Source: Lewinellaceae bacterium (GTDB taxonomy: Bacteria > Bacteroidota > Bacteroidia > Chitinophagales > Saprospiraceae). Taken from it: a stretch of 64,000 bases of DNA. This document shows, one piece after another, positions 53,701-61,878 of this stretch (position 1 is its first letter; the number at the start of each line of letters is the position of its first letter). The notes beneath the pieces were generated by a model. It ran no database searches and was not told the origin of the DNA. It was given only the letters and a program-made list of their open reading frames with translations. A program made the position numbers and the translations under genes. The stretch spans positions 66,001 to 130,000 of the forward strand of contig JACJYO010000009.1 in the NCBI GenBank assembly GCA_020636075.1, read 5' to 3'.

Positions 53701-54937
53701 CGACTGGTACCTCATCGGGCGCGCCAACCGGCGGCTGGGCCAATTGCTCATGCTCCGGGGAAACTATGCGGAAGGGAAAAAGAACCTCGATGTGGCGGTC
53801 ACTTGTTTCGAACTTGCCAACGACCAGGTGGGTATCGCCAAAACCTATGGTAACCTCGGCACTTTCTTTTTCCGCCAGGGGAGTTATGAATCGGCGCAAA
53901 GCTGGTTTGCCAAAGCCATTGAGATTAACCGCTCCATCCAACGCGATACGGAGAACGCTGCCATCGTGGCCAATCTGGGCCTGATTTTTATGAACCAGGG
54001 GCATTACGATGAAGGTATCCGTTGGTTGGAAGAGCAGATTGATATTGCCGAGCGTTCGGAAGACAAACAAGGTCTGGCGGTGCTCTACACCAACCTGGGT
54101 ATTATTTATTTGGAAAAAAACAGTCTTGATAGTGCTCTGCTGTGCCTGGAAAAAGGTCTGGCCCTGTCGGAAGAACTGGGCAACAAACTGTACATGACCA
54201 TTTGCATTGGCAGTATCGGTTCGGTATGGGAAAAGAAGGGCGATTATTCCAAAGCCATGGAAATGTTTGAGCGTGACCTTGCGCTCTGCCAGGAGCTTGG
54301 CGACAAACAGGGCCTGGCCATCGCCAGTGGTCTTATCGGCGATTTGCTTTCGACCACCGGCGACCTGGACCGCTCCAATAAATTTCTGGAAGAAAATCTC
54401 GCGTTATCGCGCGAGCTGAACTATAAAAAAGGTATTGCCAAAGCCCTCAACACGCTGGGCGACAACTGGTTTTACAAAGGCGACCTCGACCGTTCGCTGG
54501 AGTATTACAGCGAAGCGATCGAACATGCCCGCGCCATGGGTAATCGCCTGGTGCTGGGCAATTCGCTGGTGGAAAAAGGTACCGTACACCTGCACGCCGG
54601 TGATGTGGCTACGGCGCGCCAGCTGCTGGAGGAAGGCCGGGATATCGGCCTGTCGTTGGGCAACGCCGAATTGACCTTTGCAGCAAATGTGTTGCGCGCC
54701 CAGGTGTTTATGGCGGAAAACAACAAACAGGAGGCATTGCGCCAGCTGAACCAACTCCAATCGCTAGCCCGGTCGGAGCGTGAAGAGGCGGCCATTCATT
54801 ATGAACTGCGGAAAATTGCAAACAACCCCTTGCCGCACTACAATCGCGCGCTTACGTTGTATCAAAATTTGCACGAGCAAACCCCGCAATATGTTTACAA
54901 GCTGCGCCTGGATGAATTGAAAAAGGAAAGGCAATAA
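50798..54937 (+). CDS. Soluble-adenylyl-cyclase-like protein: two cyclase domains, AAA-type ATPase, TPR
   Basis: 1379 residues from ATG 50798, preferred over an open upstream ATG (50672) because similarity starts here. Class III cyclase C1 (about 40-230) keeps both metal aspartates: D49 in MFVDLSGFTSM and D99 in YFAGDSFTAIF. C2 (about 270-425) lacks the first aspartate but has the transition-state motif VGARVNLAARL, so one active site may form between C1 and C2. A NACHT/AAA-like ATPase with Walker A GEAGIGKSRL follows (about 490), then a helical region and TPR-like repeats to the end. This is the plan of mammalian ADCY10. Cytoplasmic; nucleotide product (cAMP or cGMP) not determined. Confidence 0.87.
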   Translation: MIALKIRTLHPTTKPHKQVLKHFLPHVIQENYRHGLLQGSLRAYTMFVDLSGFTSMTEKLMGKGAEGAEELSAILNHVFQPTVTPVYEQGGFIPYFAGDSFTAIFPTKEATGKGDAAVAAAAREAMGAAVLHTARATIQRFIKEQQQPDSLFAQHHIGIKIGLSEGVVDWGIVGNRRKGYYFRGAAIDGCAQAQVQAGSLEVVCDQAFLDAAPGMSLRSVALRNGYHRLNLDKIPEYEPGTKRVKLPKPDPAIATEFLPEEAFAEGNAGEFRNVVSVFLSFSGVDSHQALDHFAALVLDQSLNFGGYFKEIDFGDKGGLMFCIFGAPVSFENNTERALEFIAAVQEELQHLETLTGARYRIGISSGMAFTGVIGSPERCQYAAVGARVNLAARLMAKASWGEVVADDNVQHNRNFKFVFRGDEQYKGFVNKIPTYLLSGRNLGGRSSFTGEYYGRATELRTLQEFAAPVRDGRFAGVAFVYGEAGIGKSRLSYEFRRSMRDTMALSWFNCQSDQILRKPFNPFIYFLKNYFEQSPDNSPAKNQELFESNFLELMYDLTESRHGEADAIRREIARTQSILAALVGITYPGSLWEQLDARGRYQNALSAMANLFVAESILQPAVIELEDTHWYDDMSREFLAQFIRRAQGYPLFFLATSRYEDDGSKSYIFRRNVLQELSIPFCELDLNFLQPDDLRAFAEARLGGVLHADLIELLQRMTQGNPFYLEQMADYFQEADMLKNSGGVLQLKNQEIQVSDSVKQIMMARIDRLSGLVKETVKAAAVIGREFELPVLSAVMARQEEFARRNGDLDLVLKEQIQTAEKWQIWHAMNELRYIFRHSLLREAAYDMQLRTRLRELHQLIAEAIEHLYPNSEERFVDLAFHYEQAEVTKKTNKYLEKAAQYAQRNFLNRQALQYYGKLIDNLLEGGKKSKKLVKFLLRKGAVHELIGQWEESETMYRDGLVRAKALNDWYLIGRANRRLGQLLMLRGNYAEGKKNLDVAVTCFELANDQVGIAKTYGNLGTFFFRQGSYESAQSWFAKAIEINRSIQRDTENAAIVANLGLIFMNQGHYDEGIRWLEEQIDIAERSEDKQGLAVLYTNLGIIYLEKNSLDSALLCLEKGLALSEELGNKLYMTICIGSIGSVWEKKGDYSKAMEMFERDLALCQELGDKQGLAIASGLIGDLLSTTGDLDRSNKFLEENLALSRELNYKKGIAKALNTLGDNWFYKGDLDRSLEYYSEAIEHARAMGNRLVLGNSLVEKGTVHLHAGDVATARQLLEEGRDIGLSLGNAELTFAANVLRAQVFMAENNKQEALRQLNQLQSLARSEREEAAIHYELRKIANNPLPHYNRALTLYQNLHEQTPQYVYKLRLDELKKERQ

Positions 54938-55033
54938 TTTCGCGTTATTTTGGTGCAAACACAGCGAAATTTCAATTCAACAAAACGGGACACTCAAACC
55001 AGCCCATCATCCCTTCAACAACAAAACGACCCA

Positions 55034-56179
55034 ATGCTTCGATACAACCTCAGTTACTGGGAACGGGAGACATTTTTCAAGGGTTTCGATGTGGCTGTGA
55101 TCGGCAGCGGCCTGGTTGGCCTGACAGCAGCCATGCACCTGAAAATGCGCGATCCGAAGTTGCGAATCGCCATCTTTGAACGGGGCGTATTGCCGGCTGG
55201 CGCCAGTACGCGGAATGCCGGTTTTGCCTGCTTTGGTTCGATGGCCGAGCTGCTCGACGATATGACTCACTTGGGGGAAGATGATGTGCTGGCTGTTGTT
55301 GAAAAACGCTGGCGGGGTTTGCAGGCTTTGCGCGCGCTGGTAGGCGATGCAACAATCGATTTTCAAATGCTGGGCGGTTACGAGTTGTTCACCGATGATG
55401 AGGAAGATGTTTTCCGCGAATGCGTACTCCGAATGCCCGATTTCAACGAAAAGGTTGGCGCCATCACCGGCCAACCAGACGTGTACAGCGTGGTAGACGA
55501 GCAGTTGCCGCAATTTGGTTTTCGTGGGGTGCAACACCTGATCCTCAACCGCTGCGAAGGACAGGTGCATACCGGGAAAATGGTGGCTGCACTGCTGGAT
55601 CGCGCTACTGCCCTCGGAATCAAAATTTTTAACGGCATTGCGCTGCGCAAACTGGAGGATACTTCCCAAGGCGTCGAATTGGAAACCGAAACCGGCTGGA
55701 CAATCCGGGTGCCGCGCGTGTTGGTGGCGGTCAATGGCTTTGCCAAAACACTGTTGCCCGACATTGAGGTGTCGCCGGCCCGCAACCAGGTGCTTATCAC
55801 CCAGCCTGTCGAAAACCTGGCTGTCGAAGGTTGCTTCCATTACGACCGGGGCTATTTTTACTTTCGAAACATCGACAACCGAATTTTGCTCGGCGGGGGC
55901 CGCCACCTCGATCATGCGGGCGAACAAACCGGCGAATTCGGGCCCAACGAACTGGTGCGCAGCGCGCTGGTTCAAATGCTCAAAACCCTCATCTGCCCGG
56001 GTGTGCCCGTGGAGGTGGATACCTGGTGGACCGGTATTTTAGGTCTAGGCCCGGTTAAAAAACCGATCGTGGAACGCTATTCCAAAAATGTGGTGGTGGC
56101 AGTGCGCCTCAGCGGTATGGGATTGGCAATTGGCACCCTGATTGGGCAGGAAGGCGCGGAGATGTTGTTGGAGGGGTAA
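55034..56179 (+). CDS. FAD-dependent oxidoreductase (DAO/glycine-oxidase type)
   Basis: 381 residues from ATG 55034; the frame opens earlier at 54950 but the added part is a polar tail without similarity. Rossmann FAD motif VIGSGLVGL at 22-30 (GSGLVG 24-29), then GASTRNAGFACFGS (about 55-68) typical of the DAO family, and a C-terminal GGGRHLDHAGEQT with the flavin-binding GLGPVKKP near the end. Substrates of this family are amines and amino acids such as glycine, sarcosine or proline; the present one is unknown. It follows the cyclase giant by 96 bases. Confidence 0.85.
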   Translation: MLRYNLSYWERETFFKGFDVAVIGSGLVGLTAAMHLKMRDPKLRIAIFERGVLPAGASTRNAGFACFGSMAELLDDMTHLGEDDVLAVVEKRWRGLQALRALVGDATIDFQMLGGYELFTDDEEDVFRECVLRMPDFNEKVGAITGQPDVYSVVDEQLPQFGFRGVQHLILNRCEGQVHTGKMVAALLDRATALGIKIFNGIALRKLEDTSQGVELETETGWTIRVPRVLVAVNGFAKTLLPDIEVSPARNQVLITQPVENLAVEGCFHYDRGYFYFRNIDNRILLGGGRHLDHAGEQTGEFGPNELVRSALVQMLKTLICPGVPVEVDTWWTGILGLGPVKKPIVERYSKNVVVAVRLSGMGLAIGTLIGQEGAEMLLEG

Positions 56180-56223
56180 TGAATCGTTGAAATTACCGAT
56201 TCATATAATAAAGCCCGGCGAGC

Positions 56224-56688
56224 CTACTCGATTAATTGCTTTTTCAGAAACAGTATGGATGGGCTCTGATCTTCCACCAAGTGTTTGATCAATTTCTCAA
56301 ATGCTGCAAGTTTCTGTGGCAGGATGTCGTGCAACGCTTTAGCGGTATTGGGAAGGTTAAAGTCCTTATACAGATCAATTTCGGCTGTTTTTGCTACTGC
56401 AAGTATCCATTCTTCCAGTCGTGGTCGTAAAGCGATGATTTTATGACGCTTTTCCCGGTCGGTGTATTCCAACAGGCTATGCATTAGTTCTTTCGTCTCC
56501 AGATTTTTTAGATAGTTTGACGGCGTACTATGAGGGTCTTCGTCTACGAGGGCGAGAAGGTCGGTGTGTTTTTTTAGATAATTACAGACTTCACCCTTGC
56601 CGCCGCGCTTGGAAGAAGTTTTTCGTGTGAATCCTAGGGTGCGTACCAGTGTAAGATCGGGAGGGCCTTCCACAAGAATTGTTTTCAT
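56224..56688 (-). CDS. TOPRIM-like small protein paired with AAA ATPase
   Basis: 154 residues. The N-terminus MKTILVEGPPDLTLVR supplies E7 and D11, and LALVDEDP at 45-52 supplies D49 and D51 in a DxD pattern. This is the acidic arrangement of TOPRIM nuclease/primase folds. No recognition helix or zinc site is visible. Start and stop overlap the upstream AAA ATPase gene by 4 bases, so the two are one operon under one promoter. The likely role is a small nuclease or cofactor for that ATPase, as in split OLD/RloB-type pairs, but the family call rests on motifs only. Confidence 0.6.
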   Translation of the reverse strand: MKTILVEGPPDLTLVRTLGFTRKTSSKRGGKGEVCNYLKKHTDLLALVDEDPHSTPSNYLKNLETKELMHSLLEYTDREKRHKIIALRPRLEEWILAVAKTAEIDLYKDFNLPNTAKALHDILPQKLAAFEKLIKHLVEDQSPSILFLKKQLIE

Positions 56689-57683
56689 GCGGGTTCCTTG
56701 AGCAAGTCGTCAAAGTTGGTAAAAACACTGGCGCCCATGTCGAGCACTTCGCTGATTTGTTCTGAATCCAGTTGCGTAATCAGCGTTTCAAAATTTTCCA
56801 TCCGCGATACAAAAACACAGAGGTCCTCTTTTGGTGTTTTTTCTATCAAGCTTTGAAGCAAATAGGGGTTGTGTGTAGTTATGAAAAATTGGTTGGTGTT
56901 GTATACGCCTATTGTTTCGGCAATTTGTGTATTGAAAAACGGAAAAATATTGGCTTCGGGTTCATCTAATAAAAGCACTTGGTCCTTGTTGGTTTCCAAT
57001 ACGGCTAAAAGAAACATGATACGTTTCCATGTTTCAGAAATGGTTTGGTAGGGATAACTGGAAAGTTTGCCGCGAACTTCTTTGGCGAGATGAATTTCAT
57101 TTTCTACAGGACGAAGCAGGAGTTTGAATCCGCGCTCTTGGAGAATGCTCGATATGGAATCATATATTTCTGGACGGTTATTGATAACCTGTGGCAAGTT
57201 GTTGCCAATCGGAGGGTTCAAGTACTCTAATATTAACGGCTCAAATTTTTCTATTTTATCAAATATATAGCGGCGCACCCCTTTTTTAAATTCGACCGGA
57301 AAACTTTTCTGTATTTCTCCATTACCAAAAACAGAGAACTCGACTGATTCATTTTTTGAATTTAATGTGGTACAAGTAAAACCACCATAGTGGGTTGAAC
57401 CCTGTGAAATTTGCAATTTTAAATTAAACTCGCCACCAGATACGATAATGTTTTTTGAAATATCATTATCAAAAAACAGATCGCCCAAATTTTGAAAGCG
57501 TACCACTTTTCGCAAGTTGTCTTTTTCATAAACATTTTCGGAAAGCAGACTTAGTGCTTCTAAGGCATTTGTTTTTCCGGTATTAGGTTCTCCTATGAAA
57601 ATATTTACTCGGCGAACCTCTAGCGAGAGTTCCCGTATCGATTTAAAATTTTGAATTTTGATTCGATCAATTTTCATATACAT
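56685..57683 (-). CDS. AAA-family (SMC/OLD-like) ATPase of a two-gene system
   Basis: 332 residues with ABC-type AAA_15/21 layout: KIQNFKSIRELSLEVRRVNIFIGEPNTGKT with Walker A GEPNTGKT at 31-38, Walker B VLLLDEPEAN at 236-245 (D240, E241), and the switch histidine H271. The usual LSGGQ signature is replaced by an unusual ISETWKRI (215-222). OLD-family proteins carry a C-terminal TOPRIM domain; here the TOPRIM-like part is a separate 154-residue gene that overlaps the ATPase by 4 bases. AT-rich compared with neighbours, consistent with transfer. An exact -7 element is just upstream. Confidence 0.83.
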   Translation of the reverse strand: MYMKIDRIKIQNFKSIRELSLEVRRVNIFIGEPNTGKTNALEALSLLSENVYEKDNLRKVVRFQNLGDLFFDNDISKNIIVSGGEFNLKLQISQGSTHYGGFTCTTLNSKNESVEFSVFGNGEIQKSFPVEFKKGVRRYIFDKIEKFEPLILEYLNPPIGNNLPQVINNRPEIYDSISSILQERGFKLLLRPVENEIHLAKEVRGKLSSYPYQTISETWKRIMFLLAVLETNKDQVLLLDEPEANIFPFFNTQIAETIGVYNTNQFFITTHNPYLLQSLIEKTPKEDLCVFVSRMENFETLITQLDSEQISEVLDMGASVFTNFDDLLKEPA

Positions 57684-57696
57684 GGCATTTTGCTAA

Positions 57697-57704
57697 CAAA
57701 TGTA
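57697..57704 (-). promoter_or_regulatory. Candidate -7 element of the AAA/TOPRIM operon
   Basis: The minus strand reads TACATTTG, an exact TAnnTTTG match, 14 bases before the ATPase start (57683) and only 3 bases after the end of the flippase gene (57707, minus strand). This gives the pair its own promoter inside an otherwise 23-base gap. Confidence 0.5.
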
Positions 57705-57706
57705 AC

Positions 57707-59173
57707 CTATTTTTTGGCCTTTTCTAAAACATAAACCATTCCCAGATATCCCCCAAATAGCAGGGTATTAATGCTCAACGAAATAATCACCTGTCCCGGC
57801 AGCCAATTTTTCAGCCAAACACTCAGGCCATACAGTCCCAGCACCACCAGCAGATAAAAACCCATCCGCCCGAAAGCGTACGGTACCGGGTAGTACCGTT
57901 TGCCAATGCTCCAGGCCAGCAGGCACATCAATGCATAGCTGATCAGTGCTGCCCAAGCCGAGCCGGTATAGCCATAGATTGGTACCCACCAAAGGTTGAG
58001 GGCCACGGTAGCCAGGGCCCCGGCGATGGAGATGAGCGCACCGATATGTGTTTTGTCTTTCAGGCGATACCAAACAGACAAGTTGTAATATACTCCTAGC
58101 AACACATTGGCCAATAGTAGGATGGGCACCATGTGCAGGCCTACCCAGTATGGTTCGGCCAGGAAGTATTTTACGACGTCGATGTACAGCAATACCCCCA
58201 GCATGCCCAGGGCCGATGCGATGGTGAACCACTTGGTGACACGCGCCTGCAGCTCCGGCGCATTGGCGTCATTGGCGTGCCGGAAAAAGAAAGGTTCGGC
58301 GGCGTAGCGGTAGGCCTGCGTAAAAATGGTGATCAGCATGGCCAGTTTGTAAATGTTGCCGTAGATACCCACGTCGGCGAGGTTTTCTTGCGGGGTGCCG
58401 GGCAGCAGCCATTTTTGCATGGCCCGGTCAAACATGCTGTTGATAATGCCGGCAAACTGGACCAGGATCAGCGGGGCGGCGTACAGGATCATCGTACGCC
58501 ACAACACCCGGTCGAAAGCCCCGACCACAACGCGCCGCAATTCCGGGAACAAGTAAAACATGGTAGCCAGACTCGCGATCAGGTTTGCCAGAAAAACATA
58601 ACCAACGCGGACCTCGGGCGACCATACCATGTGCACCCAATCTACCCCTTGCTGGTCGGCCCAGGGACAATAAACCAGCCAAAAGAGGTTGAGGAACAGC
58701 ACCAGCCCGATATTGAACAACTTGCCGCTGACGAAGCGCAAAGGACGTTGCTCCAACCGCAAGCGCGCAAACGGCAACTCGGAAATACAGTCGAACGCCA
58801 GAATGAGCGCAAACCAGCGAATATATTCCGGGTGGCTGCCGTATTGCAGGGCTTCGGCCAGGGGTTGTGCTGCCAGCAGTACAGCCGCAGCAATAGCTGC
58901 CGTGCTCACAAAAAGCGACACCATAGCCGTAGAGTAGGCGCGTTCGCGGTCTTCCTTCGGCGTGCCATAGCGGAAAAAAGCCGACTCCATGCGATACGAC
59001 AACACCACGATCAAAAATGCCGAATAGGCGTACAGTTCGGTCAATACCCCGTTTTCCACCTTGGTGAGCGTACGGGTATACACCGGCACGAGCAGGTAAT
59101 TCAGGAAGCGGCCGAGGATGCTGCTGAGGCCGTACAGGGCGGTTTCGCCGGCTAGTTTTTTAATTAGCGACAT
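57707..59173 (-). CDS. Oligosaccharide/lipid flippase (MOP superfamily, RfbX/MurJ-like)
   Basis: 488 residues from ATG 59173 (an ATG 30 bases upstream would add ten residues). About 14 hydrophobic helices; the start MSLIKKLAGETALYGLSSILGRFLNYLLVPVYTR is the usual first segment of polysaccharide-export flippases. Lies in the inner membrane and moves an isoprenoid-linked glycan or another lipid-linked precursor. No glycosyltransferases are near. Its substrate is open, and a role in capsule or O-antigen is a general guess. Confidence 0.85.
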   Translation of the reverse strand: MSLIKKLAGETALYGLSSILGRFLNYLLVPVYTRTLTKVENGVLTELYAYSAFLIVVLSYRMESAFFRYGTPKEDRERAYSTAMVSLFVSTAAIAAAVLLAAQPLAEALQYGSHPEYIRWFALILAFDCISELPFARLRLEQRPLRFVSGKLFNIGLVLFLNLFWLVYCPWADQQGVDWVHMVWSPEVRVGYVFLANLIASLATMFYLFPELRRVVVGAFDRVLWRTMILYAAPLILVQFAGIINSMFDRAMQKWLLPGTPQENLADVGIYGNIYKLAMLITIFTQAYRYAAEPFFFRHANDANAPELQARVTKWFTIASALGMLGVLLYIDVVKYFLAEPYWVGLHMVPILLLANVLLGVYYNLSVWYRLKDKTHIGALISIAGALATVALNLWWVPIYGYTGSAWAALISYALMCLLAWSIGKRYYPVPYAFGRMGFYLLVVLGLYGLSVWLKNWLPGQVIISLSINTLLFGGYLGMVYVLEKAKK

Positions 59174-59239
59174 GTGGAGTGCGGAGTCCGGATTTTTATT
59201 CACAGCGTCCGGATGCCGCTGATTTTTGAGCCCAGCGAT

Positions 59240-60333
59240 TCATCGCTGGGAGCGGAAAGATACGCCACTGCGGTAGTTCAGGTAAAATGGATTGTTGGCT
59301 CCGTCTTTAAATTCAAGTAGTGCTGGAAATTCACGAACCAACTTAGGGTATCTGCCTGCTGCTATCGGTCTTGTGACGGGATTGAATTCCGGGTTCAAAA
59401 TAATCCATCCCAGTTCAGTGCTCAACAACATGTATCCATCGGGTAGCAATTGGCTGTTCGGCCCCAAACTGTACACTGGGTCAATCGGGAGTGCAGTTCC
59501 ATCGAAACGGAAGTATTGATATCGTTCTTGGTCAACTCTTGCGCAGGAAATTTTGCCGGGGATGACCACCCTTAAGTCTTCATAAATAATCGGAATCAGT
59601 GTATTGCCCAGCGAATCCAGCAGCCCCGTTTTTCCGGCATGCTGTACACAGGCAGCTCCATCCATGTAATCATTAATGGACAGGCTGTCCAGGGTCAGGA
59701 TAACCTTGCCTTGCTCATTGACAAGTACATGTTTTTCCCTGAAGTCTTCCGTGTAAATTATCGCTGGCCGTATTTGGTATCGGTAATTTGGCACCCATCC
59801 ACTCATGCAATAAATTTCTCCATCATTTGGGAATGCGTTTTGCAGCGTTTTGGCGGTGTTTTTTAAAAGATGAAGGGTGTTGCAAGTTTCCCAAGCGTGT
59901 CCACAAAGGCGTATTTTATTACACTGCCGCCAGGTGTGCTAAAAAAAAAGCCGGCCAACCAATAAATACTGATCGATGAAGCCTTGGTCTACAAAATGGA
60001 CGGTTAATGGCTTGTTGGCCTTGATTTCAACATATGAATTAGAATCCCGCTTGTATCGAATAGAGCGGGTTCCGTAAATTGCAAATCAAGCGGGAACCAC
60101 CGACTTTGAATGGTTGTCATTGAGTCTGGTATCGCGTTGCTATTTCGGTACTCGGCGTACATATTTTTTCCCGCAGGATTTTGTATTTCGATCTATTCGG
60201 CTTTATTACCCAGTTGCCACGGGCATCAATCACGCCCGATTCCGTTTGGTTGACTACTGGAATCAGTCCATACTCGAGACTTGAATTGGTATAGTGATTT
60301 TTGGGCAGGAATAGCCTTTCGGAATGATCGGTT
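59240..60333 (-). pseudogene. Frameshifted continuation of the WG-repeat gene
   Basis: Reading the minus strand through this region gives clear WG-repeat-like protein in pieces: LLYDARLKPIIPKGY (another frame, across 60360-60315), then EYGLIPVVNQTESGVIDA to about 60180, then MYAEYRNSNAIPDSM, then EIKANKPLTVHFVDQGF, then PGGSVIKYAFVDTLGKL, then TLQNAFPNDGEIYC, which runs into an intact 188-codon frame ending at 59240. At least five frame changes occur within about 500 bases, several at runs of A or T (GGGAAAAAATAT, a nine-T run near 59945, TTTTAAAAAAC). Either the gene has decayed recently or the sequence has errors here. With corrections, it would extend the upstream gene to about 870 residues. 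Confidence 0.75.
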
Positions 60334-61878
60334 TTAATCTGGCATCATACAGGAGGCAATTCTCGAATCGGACAGCGCAATTAGCAGGCTCCCATGTGGG
60401 CTGGAGTAAATTTTGTAATGCACCCATTTATCCTGTGGCGCTTCTGCTTTGGTTCCGTCAGGCAGGATGAATTTCCGGCTTCCGTTCTCCAGTATTTCAT
60501 GCATGTCGCCTGTGCGTTTGCCAATTGAAGGGTTGGGGCGGTTTTGATCCGGCATAGGGAGTTGTTTGCCGTTCAGATCATAGGCCGTGAACAAGACCTT
60601 GTCGCGGTGCGGATTGACCCAAAGCAGGTTAGTGCTGTCAGTTACTTCGTGTCGGATCTGGGCGAATTTAGCCGGGAGAACCTGTTGCCCGGAATAGGCG
60701 TAGAAACCCCACAAGCCATCTTTTTCTACCAAATAACCGCTGCGCTGTTGCAATTCCATAATTAGCCGGAACTCGGTAGGTACAATCTGGCGCCCGGTAT
60801 AATCCAAAATACCATGCCGGCTAACGTCGCCATCAGCTCCATTCCAACTGACCCGAAACCGCCCGTCGTAGGATTGATCTATGGTGTTAAAGGAGTCCCG
60901 GTGGATGATCTGGAAGCTGGAATCCATGATCCACTTGTTTTTGAGGTCGAATTCAAACGACGCTTCAAAATAGGGGAGCCCACGGGAGTTAAACCAAAGA
61001 CGACCCATCGACTTGGGCAGGTATTCCCGGTTGTGCATGTCAATGATGGTATATCGAACATTTTCTGTTCGGCCATTAACCGTCTTCTGATCGGTAAGCG
61101 GATATGATTTTTCTGCTAGGAAGAGGCTGTCACGAATAAATTCCAGGCTCCAAAAAGTGAATGGTAGGATCTCGCGCTGATTCCAATCGATGAGGCCGTA
61201 TTCGTCGTTTTTTTCGGCGATAATCCAGGTGCTCCCTGCGACGGTTGGATTTTTGAAAACGGAATCCAGTACGCTGTTGCCATTCCCGTCCATTAGTATC
61301 CATTCCCAGCTGCTGTGGGGATCAGATGGGTCGGACTGTGTTGCATAAAAGTAGCCCTCCCGTGGTGTGGGGCTAATTTTGATAAAATTAAATCCGGTGC
61401 GAATGCTCCCGCTGGAATCGGCAAGGGCCATTTGACCGGATTCGTTTTCCAAAACAATGTATTCCGGATTCAGTATAGTGCAGCCTGCGAAATCCCGGTC
61501 AAATAAAAGACCTCGTCGCTCGTGCAGGATATTGAAGCGGCCTGGCGCGGTATGAATTACACAAAGCCCGTGCTGAAATTGCAAATGCGGTGGAGATGGC
61601 ATGCCGCTTGTTTGGGATAAACCAGTCGAAACTATCCTGCCATCCTTCCGCACCATATTGAATTGTTGAGCAGTATCAAGCGCCCAGGCAATGCCTTGAT
61701 TGTCGGGGAGCCAGCCATCCCGGAATTGTGGCTGGACTAAAATGTTGCCCAGAGAGTCGGCAAAGCCATAGCGGTTGTTTAGGCCAAGGAGTGGAATGAT
61801 CGATTGGGCCTGAAGGCAGGTGCAGAAAAGGGTCAGGAAGAAAAGGCCGTTGCGTTGGATTGTGTACTTTGGGCACAT
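60334..61878 (-). CDS. WG-repeat protein, possibly truncated by frameshift
   Basis: 514 residues with signal peptide (cut near CLQAQ, residue 25). Repeats of the WG family are evident: NRYGFADSLGNILVQPQFRDG near 34-54, then DEYGLIDWNQREILPFTFW, RHGILDYTGRQIVPTEFRL, DGLWGFYAYSGQQVLPAKFAQI and others. WG-repeat proteins in Bacteroidota are probably surface-exposed scaffolds or ligand binders. The frame ends at RIASCMMPD, but the next bases in another frame continue with a WG-like piece (LLYDARLKPIIPKGY), so the natural stop may be farther on (see pseudogene 59240-60333). Confidence 0.8.
   Translation of the reverse strand: MCPKYTIQRNGLFFLTLFCTCLQAQSIIPLLGLNNRYGFADSLGNILVQPQFRDGWLPDNQGIAWALDTAQQFNMVRKDGRIVSTGLSQTSGMPSPPHLQFQHGLCVIHTAPGRFNILHERRGLLFDRDFAGCTILNPEYIVLENESGQMALADSSGSIRTGFNFIKISPTPREGYFYATQSDPSDPHSSWEWILMDGNGNSVLDSVFKNPTVAGSTWIIAEKNDEYGLIDWNQREILPFTFWSLEFIRDSLFLAEKSYPLTDQKTVNGRTENVRYTIIDMHNREYLPKSMGRLWFNSRGLPYFEASFEFDLKNKWIMDSSFQIIHRDSFNTIDQSYDGRFRVSWNGADGDVSRHGILDYTGRQIVPTEFRLIMELQQRSGYLVEKDGLWGFYAYSGQQVLPAKFAQIRHEVTDSTNLLWVNPHRDKVLFTAYDLNGKQLPMPDQNRPNPSIGKRTGDMHEILENGSRKFILPDGTKAEAPQDKWVHYKIYSSPHGSLLIALSDSRIASCMMPD

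Noticed and set aside
52862..54070. A 402-codon minus-strand frame inside the cyclase giant
   Set aside because: Antisense to the TPR/ATPase part of a well supported gene; no family features. Long antisense frames are common at this base composition.
55007..55975. A 322-codon minus-strand frame opposite the FAD oxidoreductase
   Set aside because: Overlaps almost the whole oxidoreductase gene, whose FAD motif is clear; the antisense protein has no similarity that I recognise.
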